NCBI GenBank assembly: GCA_007130555.1
Contig: SLSH01000398.1
Coordinates: 1-6,307 of the forward strand
DNA length: 6,307 nt
Source: Bacteroidales bacterium
GTDB taxonomy: Bacteria; Bacteroidota; Bacteroidia; Bacteroidales; ML635J-15
Direction: 5' to 3'
Part shown: piece after piece, positions 1 through 6,233 of the stretch
Position numbering within the stretch: position 1 is the first letter of the stretch
Layout of the letters: each line of letters begins with the position of its first letter
Notes under the pieces: generated by a model
The model's input: only the letters and a program-made list of their open reading frames with translations
Told to the model about the DNA's origin: nothing
The model's database searches: none
Position numbers and translations under genes: made by a program

Positions 1-21
1 ATAATACTTAAATAATATGTA

Positions 22-1095
22 ATGATAAAGCAAATTCTTAGTTTAAAGACCGTATCAAGAACAACAAAAGTTTCGGTACACTCAAACAGGGAGCAGGTTT
101 TGCTGGTTAATATCAGGCATACTGACGAGGAATTGAATTCTTGTTCAAATGTAATAGGACAGTTTGAATTAAGAAAAAAATCTGTGTTAAATGAATTAAA
201 AAGAGCTCATATTGATTTAAAAGACATAGGAATAATTGTTTGCAGGGGAGGAGTGCTTAAACCCATAAACGGCGGAATTTATTCGGTAAATGAAGCTATG
301 ATAAAAGATTTGCATAAACCAATGGCAGAACATGAGTCTAATCTGGGTGCACTTATAGCTTATGATCTGGCAAAAATGAGTGAAAATAACATAAAAGCAA
401 TTACCGTTGACCCGGCTTGTACAGACGAAATGGAACCAATAGCAAAAATTTCGGGTATGCCCGAAATTAAGCGAAAAAGCATAATGCATACACTTAGTCA
501 GCGTACAGTAGCAAAAAATTATGCCTCAATTATAGGAAAAGATTATGAAGATTGCAATATTATAGTGGCTCATCTTGGTTCGGGAATATCCGTAGGTGCA
601 CATTATAAAGGAAAAATCATTGATGTAAATAACGGATTAAACGGAGACGGATCTATGTCGCCTGCACGTTCGGGAAATGTTCCTGCCGGACAACTTATCG
701 AATTATGCTTTTCGGGAAAATATACCGAAGACGAAATGATGAAAAAAACATACCTGAACGGAGGATTAAAAGGATATTTGGGTACAAGCGATGCAATTGA
801 AGTGGAAAAAAGAATAGAAAAAGGAGATGAAGAAGCAAAATTTATTTATAAAGTTATTGCATATCAATTGGCAAAAGAAATTGGTGCCCTTGCAACCGTA
901 TTTAAAGGAAAAGTTGACGGAATCTTAATTACAGGCGGTATGGCATACAGTAATATTATTATGGAAGATGTAACCGAAAGAGTAGGTTTTATTGCTCCGG
1001 TCAGAATTTATCCCGGCGAAAGAGAAATGGAAGGCTTAGCCGAAAATGCATATAAAGTCCTTAACGAAAAGACAGAAGTGATTGAATATAAATAA
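22..1095 (+). CDS. buk: Butyrate kinase family protein with an altered N-terminal phosphate loop
   Basis: A 357-residue protein, the usual length for butyrate kinase (ASKHA fold, acetate kinase family). The family reaction is butyryl phosphate + ADP to butyrate + ATP in the cytosol, often the last step of butyrate or branched-chain acid formation. Visible family blocks are CRGGVLKP (74-81), AEHESNLGALIAY (102-114), ISGMPEIKRKS (143-153), AHLGSGISVGAH (183-194), DVNNGLNGDG (201-210), SPARSG (213-218), FSGKYT (230-235), TGGMAYS (304-310) and PGEREME (331-337). By analogy with acetate kinase, R75, H184, R216 and E333/E335 are the retained active-site candidates. The N-terminal loop, normally close to INPGSTSTK, reads LKTVSRTTK (8-16) and lacks the Asn, Pro and Gly; neither neighbouring frame restores it. 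AHLGSG replaces the usual AHLGGG. Family membership is secure, but kinase activity is uncertain and it may be a diverged paralogue. The ATG at 22 is the only possible start, because stops lie just upstream in frame. No Shine-Dalgarno is visible. It probably shares a transcript with the next gene. Confidence 0.9.
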   Translation: MIKQILSLKTVSRTTKVSVHSNREQVLLVNIRHTDEELNSCSNVIGQFELRKKSVLNELKRAHIDLKDIGIIVCRGGVLKPINGGIYSVNEAMIKDLHKPMAEHESNLGALIAYDLAKMSENNIKAITVDPACTDEMEPIAKISGMPEIKRKSIMHTLSQRTVAKNYASIIGKDYEDCNIIVAHLGSGISVGAHYKGKIIDVNNGLNGDGSMSPARSGNVPAGQLIELCFSGKYTEDEMMKKTYLNGGLKGYLGTSDAIEVEKRIEKGDEEAKFIYKVIAYQLAKEIGALATVFKGKVDGILITGGMAYSNIIMEDVTERVGFIAPVRIYPGEREMEGLAENAYKVLNEKTEVIEYK

Positions 1096-1113
1096 CTTAC
1101 AGACTTATAATTT

Positions 1114-1842
1114 ATGGACAATAATCAAAATAAAACGGCAAAAGCCAAGCTGATAATTGATTTTTTTCACAGAATAATGATGCATCACGCTATATGGTTT
1201 TCGGAAGTACAGCATCAGTTTGGTAAGGAAAAAGCTCTTGAAGCATTGGAAAATGCATATAAAATGAGCTATGATATACAAATGAAAAGATTATCAAAAG
1301 TTCTTGAGTTTGAATTATCTGATAATGATAATATACCGAAACCATTACTCGATATGTCTGATGATAAATTAGATGCTCTGAGAGAAAACTTATCAATAAA
1401 TTGGCTTGCAAACGACGGAGTATGGTTTTTAACAATAGAAAATATGTACGGTATGTTTGACGCAAAACGTTGTAACGACTCCAGCTGGGCTCATTTTTCG
1501 CCTTTTGAAGCATGGTCTGTATCAAAATACCTGAATTTACCCAAAAATCCCGGACTGGAAGGTCTTAAAAAAGCATTAAAATATCGTTTGTATGCTTTTA
1601 TAAATAAACAAGAAATTGCAGAAGAAACAGAAAATAGTTTTGTTTTCAGAATTCTTGATTGCAGAGTACAATCTGCACGTAAACGAAAAGGACTGGAAGA
1701 TTATCCGTGTAAATCCGCAGGAATTGTTGAATACAGAAGTTTTGCCGAAACTATTGACAAAAGAATTAAAACTGAATGTGTAACTTGTCCGCCTGATGAA
1801 CATGGAGAAGATGTGTTTTGTGCATGGAAGTTTTATATTTAA
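1114..1842 (+). CDS. DUF6125-like cytosolic protein of unknown function
   Basis: A 242-residue soluble protein with no signal peptide or membrane segment. The C-terminal half matches my memory of the DUF6125 family, sometimes annotated as a cytosolic protein and resembling the L-2-amino-thiazoline-4-carboxylate hydrolase-like group. Characteristic pieces are ALKYRLYAFINKQEI (154-168), CRVQSARKRKGLEDYPCKS (183-201), GIVEYRSFAETID (203-215) and ECVTCPPDEHGEDVFCAW (221-238). Cysteines at 183, 199, 222, 225 and 236 include a C-x2-C-x10-C group that could bind metal or act as a nucleophile; this is inference. The N-terminal half seems to hold two related helical units: WFSEVQHQFG (28-37) aligns with WFLTIENMYG (104-113) at an offset of 76 residues. 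The ATG at 1114 is 18 bp after the butyrate kinase stop, so the two are probably co-transcribed. No Shine-Dalgarno is visible. No biochemical role is known to me, and a link to acyl metabolism rests only on position. Confidence 0.75.
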   Translation: MDNNQNKTAKAKLIIDFFHRIMMHHAIWFSEVQHQFGKEKALEALENAYKMSYDIQMKRLSKVLEFELSDNDNIPKPLLDMSDDKLDALRENLSINWLANDGVWFLTIENMYGMFDAKRCNDSSWAHFSPFEAWSVSKYLNLPKNPGLEGLKKALKYRLYAFINKQEIAEETENSFVFRILDCRVQSARKRKGLEDYPCKSAGIVEYRSFAETIDKRIKTECVTCPPDEHGEDVFCAWKFYI

Positions 1843-1977
1843 GAGCACAGAACTTTGTTTTTTAACAGAAAAACCCTGAATATCAATTAAATAACCTTAA
1901 TTTAAAATATAAATAAAAAGCCTATAATTTATATTATGTAAAATAGAGTATGTAAATATTAAATATATATTACACCC

Positions 1978-2177
1978 TATTTAGTGTCTGTCAATACAGT
2001 CAGTGTCTAGTTCAGAATGTTCGATAACAAGGCTTGCGAACATTGAGTATCAGGAGTCCCGACCGTGCTTTTTGTTGGTTTTTAAATTTAAAAACTTTAC
2101 AAAAGCTACTTCGGGATGACTGATGCGAAAGGTGAGCATAACGCAGTTAGCGGACATTATGGACTAGACACTATTTA
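1978..2177. mobile_element. MITE-like imperfect inverted-repeat element
   Basis: The core, 2002-2172, is an imperfect inverted repeat. AGTGTCTAG (2002-2010) pairs with CTAGACACT (2164-2172). The outer 27 bases of each arm match at 23 positions, ending in the shared CG-N-TAAC block (2022-2028 on the left, GTTA-N-CG on the right). Inner blocks also pair with small gaps: ATCAG, TCCCGA and GCTTTTTG on the left against their complements at about 2101-2125. The symmetry centre at 2087 coincides with an 18 bp palindrome. Hand-counted GC is about 42 percent against about 17 percent in the adjoining 120 bp. TATTTA stands at 1978-1983 and again at 2172-2177, a possible target duplication. There is no transposase or other ORF inside. 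This fits a non-autonomous mobile repeat or a family-specific long palindromic intergenic repeat. Proof would need further copies in the genome, which the window cannot show. Confidence 0.6.
2078..2095. repeat. Perfect 18 bp palindrome at the element centre
   Basis: GTTTTTAAATTTAAAAAC reads identically on both strands and sits at the symmetry axis of the surrounding inverted repeat. In single-stranded form it would make the hairpin tip of the roughly 171 nt fold. It carries T-runs on both strands, so together with the arms it could help stop transcription arriving from either convergent gene; that role is inferred. Confidence 0.85.
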
Positions 2178-2194
2178 AACTTTATTGATTATCC

Positions 2195-3466
2195 CTACTC
2201 AGTTAATTCATTAATTCTTTCCTGTACTTTCTCATACTCTTCCATATTTTCTAATCTGTAATACACAATTCTTAGCGTATTTAATACATTTATGTTATCA
2301 GGGTCAATTTCCAATGATTTTTCTAAATATGGTAAAGCTTTATTAAAATATTTATTTGCAATTTTACTAATTTCGTCGTGAGCGGCGAAATCGGTAATTT
2401 TTATATTTTCATCAGCCCATTGAATTGTATCAACTGCCGTATTATAATAATATGCACCGAGATTAAAATTTGCATCAAAATTATTTACATCTATTTTAAC
2501 TGCATTCAGATACTCTTGTTGAGCATCATCCCTCCTGTCCATATCTTCAAGCAGTGCACCTTTTATTACATAAAATTGTGCATCATCAGGATTTTTTTCT
2601 ATTGCCATTGATATATATTTATATGCTTCTTCGTTTTGATTTGAATTTACATAATAATTAAATGTTTCGATTATAAGAGGATAACTTTGTTCAGGAAACT
2701 TTTTAATTCCTTTTTCAAGAGTTTCGAGCATTTTTTCATAATCTTCATTTAGTTCATAAGTTTTTACCAGGGTTTGATAAATGCTTACTTTTTCTTCATC
2801 AGTTGTTCCAAAGTCCATTTCTATAAGAGTTTTATTATAATCTACTGCTTTTTCAAAATCTTCGGACCGGAATGCCGCTAATGATGCAAAATAAATTAAT
2901 TGAGTATCAACTTTAAATGATAATGTTGTTATCAGCAATGCTTGTTCAAAGTCATTTAAAGCTGCTTCAAAATCCAGTTTTTCCTGAAAATTATCAAGAC
3001 CCCTGTTTATTATGGCATTTGCAAGAGCCGGAAATCTGTTCATAACAATATCCATCAGCAACTCGGTATCTTCGTATCTGGTATTTTGATCTTGAATTGC
3101 ATTCAAATATTTCATAAAATCAAGTTCATCCTCAAACTTTATTGTATGAAATTTCGGGTCAACAAAATTTCTTTTAATTGCTTCCAGATAATTTTCGAAG
3201 GCAATATCAAGACAAGTATGATCACATATATCTTTATACTGAGGTTCTTCAGTAATTGCCAACTCGTGATAAATATAAGCTTTGTATCTGAAAGTTCTGT
3301 AACTATCTTTTGTTTCGGGATGTTCTGCGGCTTTATCAATAGCTTCTTTTGCATCTTTTAAAAAACCGTCTCTTAAAAAATTCCAGGCACTTACTACCAT
3401 TCGTCTTTGTCCGTAACCTGACAGGGCGAAAATTACAAAAATTAAAATTATACTTATTTTTTTCAT
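2195..3466 (-). CDS. Secreted/periplasmic tetratricopeptide repeat protein
   Basis: A 423-residue protein. It begins with a Sec signal peptide: MKK, a hydrophobic stretch ISIILIFVIFAL (4-15), then SGYG/Q with probable cleavage after G19, a Bacteroidota-style site before Gln. There is no lipobox cysteine, so a soluble periplasmic or outer-membrane-associated protein is likelier than a lipoprotein. The rest is helical with TPR-like units at roughly 155-180, 189-215, 229-256, 263-292, 296-325 and 370-420. The clearest cores are DFEAALNDFEQAL (165-177), DFEKAVDYNKTLIEMD (203-218), EEAYKYISMAIEKNPDDAQ (279-297) and ALPYLEKSLEIDPDN (377-391). Units at 30-50 and 90-120 are divergent. TPRs mediate protein-protein contact, and no catalytic domain is present. 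The gene lies downstream of gyrA, an arrangement I recall from other Bacteroidetes, but no functional tie to gyrase is implied since this protein is exported. It has its own promoter candidate just upstream. The partner and exact role are unknown. Confidence 0.85.
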   Translation of the reverse strand: MKKISIILIFVIFALSGYGQRRMVVSAWNFLRDGFLKDAKEAIDKAAEHPETKDSYRTFRYKAYIYHELAITEEPQYKDICDHTCLDIAFENYLEAIKRNFVDPKFHTIKFEDELDFMKYLNAIQDQNTRYEDTELLMDIVMNRFPALANAIINRGLDNFQEKLDFEAALNDFEQALLITTLSFKVDTQLIYFASLAAFRSEDFEKAVDYNKTLIEMDFGTTDEEKVSIYQTLVKTYELNEDYEKMLETLEKGIKKFPEQSYPLIIETFNYYVNSNQNEEAYKYISMAIEKNPDDAQFYVIKGALLEDMDRRDDAQQEYLNAVKIDVNNFDANFNLGAYYYNTAVDTIQWADENIKITDFAAHDEISKIANKYFNKALPYLEKSLEIDPDNINVLNTLRIVYYRLENMEEYEKVQERINELTE

Positions 3467-3491
3467 AACTAAATAATTTATAAGTTTCTAA

Positions 3492-3522
3492 CAAATTTAA
3501 TATAACAACATTTATTAACAAA
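3492..3522 (-). promoter_or_regulatory. Bacteroidetes-type promoter for the TPR gene
   Basis: Read on the minus strand, TTTG (3522-3519) is followed after 19 bp by TAAATTTG (3499-3492), matching the Bacteroidetes primary sigma factor pattern of TTTG at -33 and TAnnTTTG at -7. Transcription would start near 3485, giving a leader of about 20 nt before the ATG at 3466. The region is very AT-rich, so a chance match is possible, but spacing, strand and position all fit. Confidence 0.6.
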
Positions 3523-3572
3523 ATTACAAATATTTTGCCAATAACAAATATTATTGTATAATTTTATAAAGC

Positions 3573-3615
3573 AAAAAAATAAAAAGAAAAATATACAACA
3601 ACGCTAATGTCGTAT
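3573..3615 (-). terminator. Weak intrinsic terminator after gyrA
   Basis: Just past the gyrA stop on the minus strand, ATACGAC (3615-3609) can pair with GTTGTAT (3599-3593) in a 7 bp stem with one G-U pair and a 9 nt loop. It is followed by a long T-rich tract interrupted by single C and A bases (about 3592-3573). The stem is short and AT-rich, so termination is probably partial and some readthrough into the TPR gene is plausible. Confidence 0.35.
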
Positions 3616-3617
3616 TA

Positions 3618-6233
3618 TTATATTGTTGCATCATTATCTTCTTCTATATCATTTTCCTGATTTTCGTCTTTATTTAAATCAGGAGTTTCATTATTTTCTT
3701 CTAAATCTTCATTAACGGCAGATTTTATTGCATCAGCATCAGATTTCTCGTCAATTCCGTTCTTTTCTTCTAAGGCTCCGTCAACAATATTTGCCACAGA
3801 TGCTATTGCATCATCATCCCTTAAGTTGATAAGTCTGACTCCTTGTGTTGCTCTGCCCATTAGTCTTAAAATATTGATTTCCAGCCTGATAATTAAGCCG
3901 GTTTTAGTAATAATCATCAAATGGTCATTATCGGTAACACCGCAAATTGCAATTAGTTTACCGGTTTTTTGAGTTGTATTAAGAGTTTTTACACCTTTTC
4001 CTCCTCTGTTGGTTATTCTGTAGTCTTCTAATTTAGATCTTTTTCCATATCCGTTTTCCGAAACAACCAGAATATCATGTTCTTGATTTACAATAATCAT
4101 TCCGACAGTTTCACTATCTTTATCCAGATTTAAACCTTTAACACCTGTTGCAGTCCTTCCTATCGGTCTGACAATATTATGCGGAAATCTGATTGCTTTT
4201 CCTTTTTTACCGGCAATTATTACATTAGGAATATTTTCGCTTACGTTCTGCTCGATAATTCTTGCCGTCAACAAACTATCTCCGTCTCTTACATTTATGG
4301 CAATAACACCGTTTTGTCTGGGACGAGAATATGCTCTGAGATTTGTTTTTTTAATTATGCCTCTTTTGGTACACATAATTATAAAATTATTATCTATATA
4401 TTCTTCATCTGTCAGGGACTTAGCATTAATATATGCCTTAACTTCATCTTCGGGTTCTATATTCAGAAGATTTTGAATTGCTCTTCCTTTTGAAGTTCTT
4501 TGTCCTTCGGGTAATTCATAAACTTTAAGCCAATAACATTTACCGAATTTTGTAAACAACAAAATAGTATTATGCATACTGGCTACAAACATATGTTCTA
4601 TAAAATCGGAATCTCTTGTAATAGAACCTTTTGCTCCTACTCCTCCCCTGTTTTGTGTTCTAAATTCGGTTAAAAAGGTACGTTTAACATAGCCAAGATG
4701 AGATATTGTAATAACAACATCTTCGTCGGCATAAAAATCTTCGGGATTTAACTCTTCTGAAGCAAAAACAATATCTGTTTTTCTTTCGTCTCCATATTTT
4801 TCTTTTATTTCAATTAATTCATCTTTAATTATTTTCATACGAAGAACTAAGTCATTGAGTATCTGTTTATAATGCTCTATCTTTTTAAGTAATTCATTAT
4901 ATTCTTCTTTAATTTTACCACTTTCTAATGCGACTAATGCTCTTAATCTCATATCCACTATTGCTCTGGCTTGAATATCGGTAAATTCAAATCTTTTGAT
5001 AAGACCTTCTCTTGCTTGGTCAACTGTTTGTGATGACCTTATTATTTGAATTACTTCATCAATATTATCAATGGCAACAAGAAGTGCTTCAAGGATATGT
5101 GCACGATTTTCCGCTTGTTCGAGGTCATATTTTGTTCGTTTCACAATGACATCATGTCTGTGTTCCACAAAATATTTTATAAGTTCTTTTAAATTAAGTA
5201 ATTGCGGACGACCATTAACCAGTGCAATATTATTAACACTAAAAGATGCTTCAAGAGCAGAATATTTATATAATTTATTTAAGACAATATTTGCGACTGC
5301 ATCTCTTTTAAGATCAATTACTATTCTCATTCCGTCCCTGTCAGACTCATCATTTACATTTGCAATTCCGTCAATTTTATTTTCAGTAATTAATTCAGCG
5401 ATTTTTATAATAAGTTCTGATTTATTAACCATATATGGAATTTCGCTGACAATAATTTTTTCTTTACCGGAATCTGAGACTTCAATATCTGTTTTCGAAC
5501 GTATTACTACCCTTCCTCTGCCTGTTAAATATGAATTTTTAACCCCGTCAATACCATAAATAGTACCACCTGTTGGAAAATCAGGAGCTTGAATTATATC
5601 TGCTAATTTTTCAATTTCTATTTCATTATTATCTATATATTCTATAATTGCATCAATTGTTTGCGTTAAATTATGCGGAGGCATATTGGTAGCCATCCCT
5701 ACTGCAATACCGCTTGCACCGTTAAGTAAAAGATTTGGTATTTTACATGGTAAAACACTGGGTTCTTCAAGTGTATCATCAAAATTCAGAGTAAAATCAA
5801 CGGTATTTTTTTCAATATCCGGCAACATTTCATTGGCAATTTTTGACATACGGGCTTCTGTGTAACGCATAGCTGCAGGGCTATCGCCATCAACAGAGCC
5901 GAAATTTCCTTGTCCGTCAACAAGGGGGTATCTTAAAGACCAGTTCTGGGCCATTCTTACCATTGCCATATAAACAGAAGAATCTCCATGAGGGTGATAT
6001 TTCCCAAGCACCTCTCCTACTATTCTGGCAGACTTTTTATGTGATTTATTAGCATCTACTCCTAATTCATACATACCATATAAAATACGTCTTTGTACGG
6101 GTTTCAGACCGTCTCTTACATTAGGCAAAGCCCTCGAAACAATAACTGACATTGAATAATCAATGTAAGCCGATTTCATTTCATCTTCAATATTTACAGG
6201 AAGTATCCTGATTTTTTCTCCATCTTCAAACAT
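3618..6233 (-). CDS. gyrA: DNA gyrase subunit A
   Basis: A complete 871-residue GyrA. With GyrB it forms the A2B2 type II topoisomerase that introduces negative supercoils using ATP. The breakage-reunion domain spans about 10-490: the start of the winged-helix region SRALPNVRDGLKPVQRRIL (33-51), the active-site tyrosine Y124 in AAMRYTEAR with adjacent R123, and the DNA-intercalating isoleucine I176 in NGASGIAVGMATN. The coiled-coil and exit gate cover about 350-480. The C-terminal beta-pinwheel covers about 500-815. Its GyrA box reads QNRGGVG (527-533) rather than QRRGGKG, as I recall for Bacteroidetes, and a related TNRGGKG occurs in a later blade (741-747). The last 50 residues (about 821-871) form an Asp/Glu-rich tail, a region that tunes DNA wrapping in some gyrases. 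In the quinolone-determining region, HPHGDSSVYMA (80-90) has Ser85 at the E. coli Ser83 position but Met89 at the Asp87 position. GyrA is preferred over ParC because of the box, blade pattern and tail. The ATG at 6233 gives the standard N-terminus. Confidence 0.97.
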   Translation of the reverse strand: MFEDGEKIRILPVNIEDEMKSAYIDYSMSVIVSRALPNVRDGLKPVQRRILYGMYELGVDANKSHKKSARIVGEVLGKYHPHGDSSVYMAMVRMAQNWSLRYPLVDGQGNFGSVDGDSPAAMRYTEARMSKIANEMLPDIEKNTVDFTLNFDDTLEEPSVLPCKIPNLLLNGASGIAVGMATNMPPHNLTQTIDAIIEYIDNNEIEIEKLADIIQAPDFPTGGTIYGIDGVKNSYLTGRGRVVIRSKTDIEVSDSGKEKIIVSEIPYMVNKSELIIKIAELITENKIDGIANVNDESDRDGMRIVIDLKRDAVANIVLNKLYKYSALEASFSVNNIALVNGRPQLLNLKELIKYFVEHRHDVIVKRTKYDLEQAENRAHILEALLVAIDNIDEVIQIIRSSQTVDQAREGLIKRFEFTDIQARAIVDMRLRALVALESGKIKEEYNELLKKIEHYKQILNDLVLRMKIIKDELIEIKEKYGDERKTDIVFASEELNPEDFYADEDVVITISHLGYVKRTFLTEFRTQNRGGVGAKGSITRDSDFIEHMFVASMHNTILLFTKFGKCYWLKVYELPEGQRTSKGRAIQNLLNIEPEDEVKAYINAKSLTDEEYIDNNFIIMCTKRGIIKKTNLRAYSRPRQNGVIAINVRDGDSLLTARIIEQNVSENIPNVIIAGKKGKAIRFPHNIVRPIGRTATGVKGLNLDKDSETVGMIIVNQEHDILVVSENGYGKRSKLEDYRITNRGGKGVKTLNTTQKTGKLIAICGVTDNDHLMIITKTGLIIRLEINILRLMGRATQGVRLINLRDDDAIASVANIVDGALEEKNGIDEKSDADAIKSAVNEDLEENNETPDLNKDENQENDIEEDNDATI

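Larger units (their letters stand above)
1843..2194. other. Convergent intergenic region
   Basis: This 352 bp lies between the ends of the DUF6125-like gene and the TPR gene. The first part, 1843-1977, is extremely AT-rich (about 17 percent GC over 1861-1980 by hand count). I see no gene, convincing promoter or strong GC-rich terminator hairpin in it; the best structure is a weak hairpin of the TTTGTT/AACAGA type at about 1852-1867 that is not followed by a T-run. The rest, from 1978 to 2177, is occupied by the inverted-repeat element described separately. Only 17 bp separate that element from the TPR stop codon. Confidence 0.8.

Noticed and set aside
17..24. TAATG stop/start overlap suggesting translational coupling of an upstream gene to buk
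   Set aside because: The frame ending at 20-22 already has a TAA at 2-4, so no long upstream gene can end there. An upstream gene could still end at 2-4, 9-11 or 13-15.
22..81. Frameshift or sequencing error as cause of the odd butyrate kinase N-terminus
   Set aside because: The S-x-T-T-K remnant aligns without gaps in the same frame, and the upstream I-L and downstream V-S-V keep the expected beta-strand pattern; substitutions explain it better.
1190..1525. Minus-strand open frame of 111 codons
   Set aside because: Antisense to the DUF6125-like gene, whose own frame has clear family motifs; composition is shadow-like.
1928..1975. AT-rich tract as a possible origin or riboswitch
   Set aside because: No DnaA-box cluster, iterons or conserved riboswitch core; it is simply low-complexity AT-rich spacer between convergent genes.
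2021..2157. Integron attC-like site (TAAC near the left, GTTAGCG near the right of the palindrome)
   Set aside because: CGATAAC does not fit RYYYAAC and GTTAGCG does not fit GTTRRRY fully; there is no cassette array or integrase in view, and the inverted repeat extends well beyond these boxes.
3336..3521. Minus-strand open frame of 61 codons overlapping the TPR gene start
   Set aside because: It overlaps the TPR signal-peptide region in another frame and begins upstream of the predicted transcription start; no homology recognised.
4179..4493. Plus-strand open frame of 104 codons
   Set aside because: Antisense to the GyrA beta-pinwheel coding region; no recognisable domain and no promoter or translation signal.
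5071..5559. Plus-strand open frame of 162 codons
   Set aside because: It lies entirely antisense inside gyrA, in a region of strong GyrA conservation; the translation is low-complexity Ser/Ile/Leu-rich and looks like a shadow.
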